Assembly: GCF_000260415.1 (NCBI RefSeq)
Contig: NZ_BACP01000031.1
Span: forward strand, 37,110 to 101,109
Reading direction: 5' to 3'
Source of the DNA: Liquorilactobacillus mali KCTC 3596 = DSM 20444
GTDB taxonomy: Bacteria; Bacillota; Bacilli; Lactobacillales; Lactobacillaceae
Length of the DNA stretch: 64,000 nt
This document shows, in pieces, positions 55,574-63,969 of the stretch. Numbering within the stretch: the first letter of the stretch is position 1; the number at the start of each line of letters is the position of its first letter. A model generated the notes under the pieces. That model was not told where the DNA came from and searched no databases. It saw only the letters and a list, made by a program, of their open reading frames with translations. Both the position numbers and the translations under genes were made by a program.

Positions 55574-55596
55574 AGTTAGTAATAAAATAAGTTAAC

Positions 55597-55649
55597 GTAA
55601 ATCAAAAGGAGTTTAAGCCAACATGCGGCTTAAACTCCTTTTGATTTAC
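55597..55649. terminator. 23-bp perfect hairpin between prsA and the hydrolase gene
   Basis: Two perfectly complementary 23-base arms (55597-55619 and 55627-55649) enclose a seven-base loop. The inner part (AAAAGGAG...CTCCTTTT) resembles a bidirectional terminator for two convergent genes, but the stem is unusually long and has no mismatch. Confidence 0.8.
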
Positions 55650-55711
55650 CATGTAAACGCTGAAGTGTTCCAAAACTTTTCCATTTAATTTTGAGTAAAC
55701 ACTTAATTTAA

Positions 55712-56665
55712 TTAAAGAGACACGATAATATCAAGAATTTGCTCGTACGCCCTCTTCGATTCTGGCAGTGGGAAAAATGGGAATACATGGAACATTCCTT
55801 CATATGTTATCAATCTTACATTTTGCTTTGCCTTTTCTGTAAACAACTTCATATCAGGATATAAAATATCATTTGTTCCACCAAAAATGGTTATTGGCGG
55901 CAAATCTGCTAAGTCACCGTAAATAGGACTAACAATTGGATTCTTTAAGCTTTCACTTCCAGCATAATATTCTCCCTCAAATCGTAATTCCTCCAATTTT
56001 AAAAGTGGATCCTTCTTTGCAATTTTTTTAATTTCTGAATTTTCCAAGGAAACATCTAACCATGGTGAAAGCAATATAACTTGTTTTGGAAGATCAATTT
56101 GAGCATTTCTCAATTGTTCAACTAACGAAACGGCTAACCCACCACCTGCAGAATCACCAAACAAGATGATATTTTCTGCTTCAACACCATTGGTAGCAAG
56201 TAATTCTTGATAGCTTTTCATGACCATTGATAAAGCATCATTAGCATCATGTGCTGGGGCCTTGGGATAGATAGGCATAACAACACTCGCCCCGACTCGG
56301 TCAGCCAATCTGGCTATAAAACGGTACTGTAAATCGAATGGCTGGTACCAGTAAGATCCACCATGCAAGTAAAAAATAACTTTCTTTTCTGGTGTGACAA
56401 TGCTGTCTCTCTTTAAAACTTGCATTTCGATATCTAACCATTTAAAGTCAAGGTAATTTTGAACTTTATTGGGAATACTATATGTTCCAGAATTAACATG
56501 ATTAAATCTTGCAAAATTCAAAGCTTTTCTTGGATCACGTCCATGCAAAAAACTCTTTAACCCCTGTTCAACCATTAAACTTTGCACACTACGCTTTTGT
56601 CTTACACTCTGATACTTCAAATATGCAGCTGATGCTGCTAAAGTCGTAAGTAAAACTTTCTTCAT
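55712..56665 (-). CDS. Alpha/beta hydrolase of the hormone-sensitive lipase family
   Basis: This 317-residue esterase/lipase has the oxyanion motif YLHGGSYW (HGG), the nucleophile elbow FGDSAGGGL, an acid in GGTNDILYPD and a catalytic His in MFHVFP. The N-terminus has a hydrophobic stretch (MKKVLLTTLAASAAYL) that may be a membrane anchor or signal. The ATG at 56665 is preceded by GGAG about 14 bases upstream; a longer frame to 56695 is not supported. The physiological substrate is unknown. Confidence 0.92.
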   Translation of the reverse strand: MKKVLLTTLAASAAYLKYQSVRQKRSVQSLMVEQGLKSFLHGRDPRKALNFARFNHVNSGTYSIPNKVQNYLDFKWLDIEMQVLKRDSIVTPEKKVIFYLHGGSYWYQPFDLQYRFIARLADRVGASVVMPIYPKAPAHDANDALSMVMKSYQELLATNGVEAENIILFGDSAGGGLAVSLVEQLRNAQIDLPKQVILLSPWLDVSLENSEIKKIAKKDPLLKLEELRFEGEYYAGSESLKNPIVSPIYGDLADLPPITIFGGTNDILYPDMKLFTEKAKQNVRLITYEGMFHVFPFFPLPESKRAYEQILDIIVSL

Positions 56666-56695
56666 AGACACAATCTCATCTCCTAAAAAATTCAT

Positions 56696-56704
56696 TACTG
56701 TACA
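56696..56704 (-). promoter_or_regulatory. TGTACAGTA motif upstream of the hydrolase gene
   Basis: This nine-base motif on the minus strand recurs exactly, on the plus strand, at 56866-56874 before the divergent small gene. It could be a shared operator; no regulator is identified. Confidence 0.35.
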
Positions 56705-56858
56705 TATTTAGGCTAGCACAAACTTTCTAATTTAGTCTACTCTTTAAGTCTAAATAATGGACAAATACTAAACACGTATACTAGAATGAAACGTGCCGTG
56801 GTTTTTATTTATAGACGTTTTAAGCATGCTTTTTTAATTTTTATTAACTAATATTTTA

Positions 56859-56876
56859 TACAGTTTGTACAGTATG
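56859..56876 (+). promoter_or_regulatory. Tandem TACAGTTTG/TACAGTATG direct repeat
   Basis: Two adjacent nine-base units share TACAGT and differ by one later base. They lie about 40-55 bases before the start of the small unknown gene, within its promoter region, and include one copy of TGTACAGTA. A nearby 10-bp palindrome (AAGCATGCTT, 56822-56831) is also present. Confidence 0.4.
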
Positions 56877-56913
56877 CTTTTATTTTAGTTTTCTTAATCT
56901 TGGGGTGGATAAA

Positions 56914-57213
56914 GTGTTGAATTATAGTTTCATAAGTGATTTGTTAATTTTTTTCCTTACATATTCTGATATGGGTAATGCTAGTCTAAATGAGCGTGTA
57001 GTTATTACTTACGCAGCTAAAAAGAATGTTTCAAAACAAGAACTTGGTAACATCGAATTGCTTCTATTCCAAGCAAATTTCATCACCCGCTGTCCTAATA
57101 GGATTGAAGATAGATTTGTTAACTTTACTCCAGGGACACTAACATCCGAGGGAATTATACTTGCACGTAAACTCTCTAACGGTGATTGTTCATCGCTATT
57201 CATTGCACTTTAG
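56914..57213 (+). CDS. Small protein of unknown function, perhaps winged helix-like
   Basis: I do not recognise this roughly 99-residue protein. The segment LNERVVITYAAKKNVSKQELGNIELLLFQANFIT followed by FTPGTLTSEGIILARKL looks like a small helical winged-helix-type domain, but this is only a guess. The start is unclear: GTG at 56914 or TTG at 56917 follow a GGGGTGG ribosome site by five to eight bases, while the GTG at 56905 overlaps it. No signal peptide. Confidence 0.5.
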   Translation: MLNYSFISDLLIFFLTYSDMGNASLNERVVITYAAKKNVSKQELGNIELLLFQANFITRCPNRIEDRFVNFTPGTLTSEGIILARKLSNGDCSSLFIAL

Positions 57214-57568
57214 TTGAAGCCGTATTTTCCATGTACCCATTGAGATACACTAAATCATACATAACATGATGTTAGTCTTAAATTGCTCGGCTCTTTTGCC
57301 TTGTTTCACAGTGACTTTCATAAAACATTAATTGTGTTTTTTCATTTCTTTCTTGCTTTTTGCATACTTTTTAATCTACCTACATTTTATGATTATCATT
57401 GATGCGTGTAACTAGGATAGAAGTAATAATGTTTATATGGCAAAAAATAAAAAAATAATTCTTTGCATTTATATTTGTAACTTCATATTCCGAAGTAAAG
57501 ATACCATATTTCTTCAAATGTGATATGCTTATATTCAGATTGAATGTTATGTAAAGGAAGTGCTTTTG
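57214..57568. other. AT-rich gap without a supported gene
   Basis: This 355-base gap lies between the small unknown gene and uspA. I see no coding region with a ribosome site on either strand. It holds the uspA upstream region with a TATATT box near 57530 and many A/T runs. No hairpin with a good T-tract was found. Confidence 0.5.
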
Positions 57569-58018
57569 ATGTCTAGTAATTATCAACGAATCTTATGCCC
57601 AATATCATGGAGTAATAACTCAATGAATGCACTTAAAAAAACTGCAAATTATACACGTAATCATAATATTCAGCTTGATATTCTCTATGTTATTGACAGT
57701 ACGATACTTGCTTTTGGTAATTTTCAACCTGAAATGTCGTCTCAACAAAAAAGACAACTAAAGGAAATTTATGAAAAAAAAATGGCGAACCTCGTCCAAG
57801 AAATCTTGGCTGAAGGTTCGTCCATGTATCAAGTTCACTCACACATCCGTTTTGGGGATCCACGAAAAATAATTTGTGAGAACTTTCTTGAAGAATATCG
57901 TGATGATCTAATTGTTCTTGGTCAACCACAATTCAATCAACTGCACAGAGCTTTAACAGGTTCTGTCTATGCTTATGTGACCAAGTACGCAACTTGTGAT
58001 ATCTTAACGGTTCGTTAG
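57569..58018 (+). CDS. Universal stress protein UspA family
   Basis: This 149-residue UspA-domain protein starts MSSNYQRILCPISWSNNSMNALK and ends LVILGQPQF...YVTKYATCDILTVR; the nucleotide-binding G-2x-G-9x-G(S/T) motif is only partly kept (near GQPQFNQLHRALTGSVYAYV). AAGGAAG lies before the ATG at 57569. It is convergent with the next small gene. UspA-type proteins are linked to stress survival. Confidence 0.92.
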   Translation: MSSNYQRILCPISWSNNSMNALKKTANYTRNHNIQLDILYVIDSTILAFGNFQPEMSSQQKRQLKEIYEKKMANLVQEILAEGSSMYQVHSHIRFGDPRKIICENFLEEYRDDLIVLGQPQFNQLHRALTGSVYAYVTKYATCDILTVR

Positions 58019-58035
58019 AATCAACTCATCTAAAA

Positions 58036-58317
58036 TCATTTTTTAGGAAAACTAATCGCTGTCCCATAACCGTGCAGAACCATGTATTTGGGGCCAACAC
58101 CCATGCTAACTATTTCTGGGTTAAAATGCACGGCAATAATTCCATCACCATCCCTAGCAACTGTTCGTTCAATCAACTTTGTCTTAACTTTCTCATATAA
58201 GTCATCAAAATTATCAACATCATCAATTTCGTCTGGCGTTAAAGTTCTTTTTGCCGTGGCGTTAACAATTCCTACGATCATGTAAGCTCGATTTATTTCT
58301 CCGGTTGTCAAAAACAT
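58036..58317 (-). CDS. Small protein resembling the YbjQ/UPF0145 family
   Basis: This 93-residue protein begins MFLTTGEINRAYMIVGIVNATAKRTL and has alternating beta-strand pattern with AVHFNPEIVSM. It looks like the YbjQ/UPF0145 (heavy-metal-binding domain-like) fold, but the usual Gly/Ser features are not fully seen, so the family is a tentative call. AAAGGAGG lies before the ATG. Convergent with uspA. Confidence 0.65.
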   Translation of the reverse strand: MFLTTGEINRAYMIVGIVNATAKRTLTPDEIDDVDNFDDLYEKVKTKLIERTVARDGDGIIAVHFNPEIVSMGVGPKYMVLHGYGTAISFPKK

Positions 58318-58398
58318 TGGTATCCTCCTTTGTAACTACAATTAACTTACTTTAATCATAGTCGTCCTCTAGTATAAATCAAAGGACTTGCATAATTA

Positions 58399-58644
58399 TT
58401 AAAGAAAAATTCGATAATTACGCTTGTTTATGTTTATTACTTCCTTCTTCGTATTTTTCGAACTCATTTTAAGCAAGTTTTTTAACATTCTTTCAAACTT
58501 TGAATCATTTTCCAACTTAGAAATAACTTCTTTATCTACTCTGATTAGTAAATTTTCTCTTTTGCTAGGTACAGAAAAAGTCTTCGTAGTATCGTCTTCA
58601 TCCAAAATATTTGCTTCAATTTCATGCATAAATTCTTTTTGCAT
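58399..58644 (-). CDS. Small protein of unknown function
   Basis: This 81-residue protein has an acidic N-terminal half and a basic, Lys/Asn-rich C-terminal half. RENLLIRVDKEVISKLENDSKFERMLKNLL looks like an amphipathic helix pair; a small DNA-binding or antitoxin-like protein is possible but not shown. AAAAGGGGG lies seven bases before the ATG at 58644, so translation is plausible. No partner gene is visible. Confidence 0.55.
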   Translation of the reverse strand: MQKEFMHEIEANILDEDDTTKTFSVPSKRENLLIRVDKEVISKLENDSKFERMLKNLLKMSSKNTKKEVININKRNYRIFL

Positions 58645-58738
58645 GCCAAATCCCCCTTTTCATAACCTAAGTTTACCCCTTATTTCATGGTAATTCAAAG
58701 GTCGTAAAACATAAAAACCCCCACTACTTGATCTATCC

Positions 58739-58761
58739 CTTATTTTCTGACAGAAAATAAG
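58739..58761 (-). terminator. Hairpin just downstream of pepV
   Basis: A 10-bp perfect stem (CTTATTTTCT with AGAAAATAAG) has a three-base loop. A clear T-run does not follow directly; a GTTTTT stretch lies further downstream. It may terminate pepV. Confidence 0.5.
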
Positions 58762-58801
58762 AAAATTTACATTTAGTGAAGGTCAATTCAGCTAATATTT
58801 C

Positions 58802-60202
58802 TTATTTTATTAATTCATAGATTGCTTCGGCATATATTGCAGCCGCTTTTAAGATATCTTCAACTAACATATATTCATTCGCCTGGTGCATTGTGTCTGG
58901 TGTTCCAGGAAACATCGCACCAAAGGCAACTCCTCGCTTCAGCAAGCGACCATAGGTCCCGCCACCAACGACCATTCCATACCCCTCATTGCCTGTTTGA
59001 CGTTCGTAAACATCCAACAAAGTTTTAACTAATGGATCTTCAGGTGAAACATAGTGTGGCTCTTGCATTTTACCAGTCGTGTTAACTTGTGCATTCACCC
59101 CTTTTGCTACCCTAGTCAATGCTTCCTCAATCTGACTTGCACCAATTCCTTTGGGAAAACGGAAGTTCAGAGTTACACGTCCTCCTTGGGCAGCAGCAAA
59201 GCTAAAAATACCTGCATTCATGGTCAAATCACCCATAATTTCATCAGAGAAATGTAAATCAAAATTATCCATTCTTGAATCTTCATGCAGGTAGTCAGCA
59301 GCAAAGTCAATAAATTGTTTAGCACCTGCCCCTAATTCGACCTGCTTTAGAAACAATGCAAGATATGTCCCTGCATTTTCACCATTTTTTGGTTCTTGAG
59401 CATGAGCTGCCTTTCCAACAACTGATATTTCAATTCTTTCATCTTGTTCTACAGTCTTGGCTTCAATTGGCTTGTTATTTGCAAATCTATCAAGTAGTTC
59501 TTTAACTTTTTTAAACTCTATGCCGCTAATATGTGCTACTGCATCACGTGGCACCATATTTTCACGCAAACCTGCAGAAAAATCCAACAGTTTGGCTCCT
59601 GTACCATTTCCACCTTGGAAATCAACATTAAAACTAACATTTCCTTTTTCACCGTTGATTAAAGGAAAAAAGGCATCTGGGGAAAAGCCAAAATCAGGAA
59701 GTGGCATTTTCCCAAAATAATGGGTCATACATCTCCAGCCGCTTTCTTCATCTGTTCCGATAATCAAGCGAACTTTTTTACTTATTGGCAACCCTAATTC
59801 TTTGATAATTTTTAATCCATAGTATGCAGCCATTCCAGGTCCTTTATCATCTGAAGAACCTCTCGCAAACAACTTTCCATCCTTGATTACCGGTTCAAAG
59901 GGATTAGTATTCCAACCTTTTCCTGCCGGCATTACATCGACATGAGCTAAAATACCCATTGTTTCGGCACCAGTACCGTATTCAAGATGCCCCGCAATTC
60001 CGTCTACATCAAGTACTTCAAAGCCATCACGTTTTCCAATTTCTAAAAACTTGTCTAGTGCTTCTCGTGGCCCAGGTCCAAAAGGTGCATTTTTTGACCC
60101 AAGCTTTTCATCTCTTACACTTTCAATTTTTAACATTGTAGTCAAATCCGCTAACAATGCATCTTTTCTTTGATCAATTTCTTTTTGCCAATCAATTTGC
60201 AT
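58802..60202 (-). CDS. pepV: Dipeptidase PepV
   Basis: PepV is an M20 zinc dipeptidase of lactic acid bacteria that breaks peptides to amino acids. Metal-binding motifs are LAHVDVMPAGKGW (H-x-D), SSDDKGPGMAAYYG and TDEESGW (E-E). A lid domain lies in the middle. It has 466 residues. AAGGAGGAG lies before the ATG at 60202. Confidence 0.96.
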   Translation of the reverse strand: MQIDWQKEIDQRKDALLADLTTMLKIESVRDEKLGSKNAPFGPGPREALDKFLEIGKRDGFEVLDVDGIAGHLEYGTGAETMGILAHVDVMPAGKGWNTNPFEPVIKDGKLFARGSSDDKGPGMAAYYGLKIIKELGLPISKKVRLIIGTDEESGWRCMTHYFGKMPLPDFGFSPDAFFPLINGEKGNVSFNVDFQGGNGTGAKLLDFSAGLRENMVPRDAVAHISGIEFKKVKELLDRFANNKPIEAKTVEQDERIEISVVGKAAHAQEPKNGENAGTYLALFLKQVELGAGAKQFIDFAADYLHEDSRMDNFDLHFSDEIMGDLTMNAGIFSFAAAQGGRVTLNFRFPKGIGASQIEEALTRVAKGVNAQVNTTGKMQEPHYVSPEDPLVKTLLDVYERQTGNEGYGMVVGGGTYGRLLKRGVAFGAMFPGTPDTMHQANEYMLVEDILKAAAIYAEAIYELIK

Positions 60203-60296
60203 TACTTCTCCTCCTTAATGCGTCCTATTCAACAAGTTTATCACATGATATCCAGATATTATTATTAAATACTACAAACATAAAAATGATTTGCTG

Positions 60297-60302
60297 TATA
60301 AT
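60297..60302 (+). promoter_or_regulatory. Putative -10 box of nnrD
   Basis: TATAAT lies about 35 bases before the nnrD ATG; the -35 region is poor. The gap to the divergent pepV gene is otherwise unremarkable. Confidence 0.45.
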
Positions 60303-60336
60303 AAGGTAGAACTTTCTTTCTAAGGAGGATTCCTAT

Positions 60337-61182
60337 ATGCATGTACTTAGTAAAAATATCTTGAATCAGATTATTACTACCAGACCATCCGAAAGTCACA
60401 AGGGTAATTATGGTCGTGTACTAACTGTTGGCGGCAATAGTCAATTTGGTGGTGCAATAATCTTAGCAACCTCTGCAGTCATCCACTGTGGTGCCGGATT
60501 ATCCACTTGTGCTACATCAGTTGATAACTTAACAGCTCTTCATACCATTGTTCCAGAAGCAATGTTCATTCCGTTTGATTCTGAGTATAAGCTGATTGAT
60601 GCACTAACCAATGCAGATGTGATCCTTGTTGGACCTGGTCTTGGAACTAATGAGGATTCTTTGAAAATTTTACAGATTGTACTACAACATGCAATCCCAG
60701 AACAACAATTAATCATTGACGGTTCAGCGATTACAATGATTGCTGAACATCATGAATTCTTACCGTTTCTTAAAGAATTGCATCCGATTCTTACTCCACA
60801 TCAAATGGAATGGCAGCGTTTAAGTAATATTAAGATTTCTGAGCAAGATGATATTAAAAATACGTTGTATCAGCAAAAACTACAATCCACTGTTGTTCTA
60901 AAAAAGTATCACACGACAATCTACCATAGAGATGGCTCAATTTCACAACTAGCAATTGGTGGACCATATATGGCAACTGGTGGTATGGGTGATACACTTG
61001 CAGGCATGATTGCAGGATTTCTTGCACAATTCAAATTAAAAAACTATGACTATGTCGTAGATGCAGCTGTCTATGCCCACAGTGCGATTGCTGACAAAAT
61101 TAGTACAACAAAATATGTTGTTTTACCTACCAATATCATTACAGAAATTCAGTCGTTTATGAAACTTTCGGTTGCACCATGA
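60337..61182 (+). CDS. nnrD: ADP-dependent NAD(P)H-hydrate dehydratase
   Basis: NnrD repairs damaged, hydrated NAD(P)H. The ribokinase-like fold shows VLTVGGNSQFGGA at the start, VGPGLGTNEDSL, LTPHQMEW and the catalytic GGMGDTLAGMIAGF with Asp. It has 281 residues and no N-terminal epimerase domain, so the epimerase is encoded elsewhere. AAGGAGG lies before the ATG. It is followed by repeat copy R6. Confidence 0.93.
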   Translation: MHVLSKNILNQIITTRPSESHKGNYGRVLTVGGNSQFGGAIILATSAVIHCGAGLSTCATSVDNLTALHTIVPEAMFIPFDSEYKLIDALTNADVILVGPGLGTNEDSLKILQIVLQHAIPEQQLIIDGSAITMIAEHHEFLPFLKELHPILTPHQMEWQRLSNIKISEQDDIKNTLYQQKLQSTVVLKKYHTTIYHRDGSISQLAIGGPYMATGGMGDTLAGMIAGFLAQFKLKNYDYVVDAAVYAHSAIADKISTTKYVVLPTNIITEIQSFMKLSVAP

Positions 61183-61205
61183 TTAAATGAAGATTCTCAA
61201 AAATA

Positions 61206-61370
61206 GGCAGTACGACATAAATTAGCAAAGTTTGAGTACTAACACGCGAAATTACGAATGTAACGCGTACCTCGGTGAATAATTCGTGTTAAAGAAAAAG
61301 ACTTGAGTTATATTTTATCCGAAATAAATAGAGGAAGACAGGTCAAAAGTTAACTCTCGACTTGTCTTCC
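61206..61370 (+). repeat. Dispersed hairpin element, copy R6
   Basis: This lies after nnrD. It has AAAGTTTGAGTACTAACACG, then CGAAATTACG, then TATTTTATCCGAAATAAATAGAGG. A stem of 12 outer pairs with one wobble (GGAAGACAGGTC against GACTTGTCTTCC, 61333-61344 with 61359-61370) closes a loop containing AGTTAAC. TTTTT follows at 61371, so it may also terminate nnrD. It is one of the fullest copies. Confidence 0.75.
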
Positions 61371-61462
61371 TTTTTGATTTACAATCCAATTCTTAATTTT
61401 CTTTGTGCCTAAGCTTTAAGTTACTTTGATTCGTTTCATCAATACATTCTTTTTTAAGAAAA

Positions 61463-62185
61463 TTAATCAATTTTCTTAACTAAATTACTCAATTCTTCAG
61501 ATGTCAATTCACGATATTCCCCAAGATTAACTTTTTCGTCAAGCTTCAAATTACCCATTTGAACTCTCTTTAATTCTTGAACCTTCATTGAAACTGCACC
61601 AAACATCCGCTTAATCTGATGATACTTGCCTTCAGTAATACTTATTTCTACTTTTGTTTCTTTTTTCTTACTATTAGTGGCTAATATCTTTAATATTGCC
61701 GGTTTTGTTGTTTCACCATCTCTTAATGTAATTCCTTTTGCAAAGATTTGAATCGTCTTTTCTGTAACCTCACCAGCAATCAAAGCCCGATATATTTTTG
61801 TAACGTGCTTTTTAGGTGATAATAGTTTATGTGCCAGCTCACCATCATTCGTTAAAAGCAGTAGCCCAGTTGTATCTTTATCTAGTCTGCCAACTGGAAA
61901 TAAACCTTTTCTTTTAGTTTCCGCAATCAAATCAACCACAGTTTTCTCGGAATCATCACTAGTAGCTGAAACTACATTCTTAGGTTTATTCATCATATAG
62001 TAACTGTATTTCTGATATATCACCGTTGTACCTTCCAGCTGTACAACATCCGATTTTGCATCGACTTGATATTTTGTTTGTTTAATATTTTTTTGATTTA
62101 CACTAACCGATCCATCCTTGATTAGTTTTTTTGCCTGCGAACGTGTCAATCCGTTCGCATCAGCAATAAATTTATCGAGTCTCAT
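61463..62185 (-). CDS. 16S rRNA pseudouridine synthase family protein (RsuA-like)
   Basis: This 240-residue protein has an N-terminal S4 RNA-binding domain (MRLDKFIADANGLTRSQAKK) and the RsuA/RluB/E/F catalytic motif PVGRLDKDTTGLLLLTNDG, with Asp as the catalytic residue. A likely role is pseudouridine 516 of 16S rRNA, as inferred from the family. It overlaps the flippase gene by four bases (ATGA) and is the last gene of the pair. Confidence 0.94.
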   Translation of the reverse strand: MRLDKFIADANGLTRSQAKKLIKDGSVSVNQKNIKQTKYQVDAKSDVVQLEGTTVIYQKYSYYMMNKPKNVVSATSDDSEKTVVDLIAETKRKGLFPVGRLDKDTTGLLLLTNDGELAHKLLSPKKHVTKIYRALIAGEVTEKTIQIFAKGITLRDGETTKPAILKILATNSKKKETKVEISITEGKYHQIKRMFGAVSMKVQELKRVQMGNLKLDEKVNLGEYRELTSEELSNLVKKID

Positions 62186-63858
62186 TTTATCCTCAACTTC
62201 GATCTAAGTGCGGCAGCTCGATCTCCTACTATCTTATCGGCTACTCTTGTTTTCAATGTTAAATATACATAGACCAATCCGCCAGCAATCACAGCAACAA
62301 TTAGTACTATAAATGCAGTTACCCGATATTGCAGATTTAAGAAGAGATCACTTAATTGGATTACTCCCAGTGCAACAGCAAACACAATCATTGAGAAAAG
62401 CAATAATTGATCAAATCTTTTGATAATTTTGCCCATATTAACCTGTAGGTTGTAATAAAAGTATCTAAGCATCAAACAACTTGAAACTGCCATGCCTATT
62501 CCCGTTGCCATTAACGGACCAAATGGATGGAAAAGAAGTATCAACGGAACCTGTAATACGATCTTAATTACTAATCCAATTAAGAAAAACTTAATTGCCT
62601 TTACATTCTGGTAAACACCCTGTAATAGAGAGGCTAAGACCATAAACAAACCAATTGGCAGTGCTACATATGCAGAGAAGCTTAAAACATAGACCCCGGT
62701 AAAATTATATTGATAAAAAACAACGTATAGTGGCTTCGCAACTGCAGCCATACCTAATGAACAAGGCAACATCACAAAGAAAAATAATTCAATTGCATCA
62801 GCTAACTGTGTCGCAGTCTCTTCCTGATTATGCTTTGAATATGCTTGTGCAAGCAACGGGATTGCTGTAGCCGACATTGCGGATGCTAACGAAATAATAA
62901 TCATTATTAATTTATTTGAGTTACCAGCAAAAATTGTGTAGAGATCGTTAATTGTGGTTACGCCGTAGTTAGTAAAGTGCAACATTGCTTGCTTAAAGGT
63001 AAATTGATCAATTAAGTTGTATACCGTAGTTGAAATACTGATAACAACAAAAGGTATTGCCTCAAGTAACAAAGTCTTAATAACTTGTGCATCAGAGATA
63101 TCAAGCTTATTTGCACTTTGTTCCGCCAATATTGTAAATTCATCTTTCTTCTTAAAATAAAACCACGCTAGAAACAATAAGCCGGCAACTGCACCTATAA
63201 AAGCTGCAAATGTTGACTGAACAACTCCTGAAACATATTTCCCATGAATAACCTTCATAATTATGAAAGTGGTTCCCAACATGTATATAATACGCGCAAT
63301 TTGTTCAACTAACTGCGACATAGCGGATGGAAACATATCCTGATATCCTTGAAAGAATCCTCTGGTTAAACTCATTGTTGGGATAATTGTCAGTGCAATT
63401 GCAAGTGAACGATACACCGGAATAACATTCTTATCGTTCTGTGATAAAAACGGAGCAACAAACCACATTACAATAGCAGAGATGATTCCCAGCCCCAACA
63501 TAATCAATAATAATTTCTTATAAAGCCTTTGACCTAAAGCATATTCATTTTGTCCATTATAATTGGATATTTGCTTAGAAACGGCAGATGGAATACCTGC
63601 AATTGAAATCATCAAGAAGACACTATACACGGTATAGCCTTGCGTATATAAATTATTGGCCGCTAAATTTTCTTTTCCAAACCATGCATACCACGGAATG
63701 ATATAAAGCGCTCCTAATATTCTAGAGAAAATACTCCCCATTGTCATCCATGCGGAACCACGTAACATTTTTGCCTTCGCAGTTTCATTTTTCTTCTCTA
63801 AAATCTTCTCACCCTTGGTATTAGAATACCCCGATTCGTCAAGTGACCTATTTACCAT
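62182..63858 (-). CDS. MATE-like lipid-linked oligosaccharide flippase (MurJ/SpoVB/Wzx superfamily)
   Basis: This 558-residue membrane protein has about 14 hydrophobic segments and a charged N-terminal tail of about 30 residues. The start of the core, KMLRGSAWMTMGSIFSRILGALYIIPW, and the RGFFQGYQDMFPSAMSQLVEQIARI segment match the MVF family YtgP/MurJ group, which is linked to lipid II or polysaccharide transport. Whether it flips lipid II is not determined by the sequence. AGGAAA lies before the ATG. It is coupled to the pseudouridine synthase gene. Confidence 0.92.
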   Translation of the reverse strand: MVNRSLDESGYSNTKGEKILEKKNETAKAKMLRGSAWMTMGSIFSRILGALYIIPWYAWFGKENLAANNLYTQGYTVYSVFLMISIAGIPSAVSKQISNYNGQNEYALGQRLYKKLLLIMLGLGIISAIVMWFVAPFLSQNDKNVIPVYRSLAIALTIIPTMSLTRGFFQGYQDMFPSAMSQLVEQIARIIYMLGTTFIIMKVIHGKYVSGVVQSTFAAFIGAVAGLLFLAWFYFKKKDEFTILAEQSANKLDISDAQVIKTLLLEAIPFVVISISTTVYNLIDQFTFKQAMLHFTNYGVTTINDLYTIFAGNSNKLIMIIISLASAMSATAIPLLAQAYSKHNQEETATQLADAIELFFFVMLPCSLGMAAVAKPLYVVFYQYNFTGVYVLSFSAYVALPIGLFMVLASLLQGVYQNVKAIKFFLIGLVIKIVLQVPLILLFHPFGPLMATGIGMAVSSCLMLRYFYYNLQVNMGKIIKRFDQLLLFSMIVFAVALGVIQLSDLFLNLQYRVTAFIVLIVAVIAGGLVYVYLTLKTRVADKIVGDRAAALRSKLRIK

Positions 63859-63891
63859 TTGTTTTCCTACCTTTTCCTAAATCACTCTGTT

Positions 63892-63920
63892 ATTTTATAC
63901 TGATTTCAATAGAGTTGCAA
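63892..63920 (-). promoter_or_regulatory. Promoter of the flippase gene
   Basis: On the minus strand TTGCAA (63915-63920) and TAAAAT (63892-63897) are 17 bases apart, about 35-60 bases before the ATG. Confidence 0.5.
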
Positions 63921-63969
63921 TGTTAGTTATAATAATTTAATCAATGTTAATTACCTCAGCCATTTGGAT

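Noticed and set aside
57380..57586. Small minus-strand frame in the gap before uspA
   Set aside because: Composition follows the AT-rich gap, there is no ribosome site, and it overlaps the uspA start.
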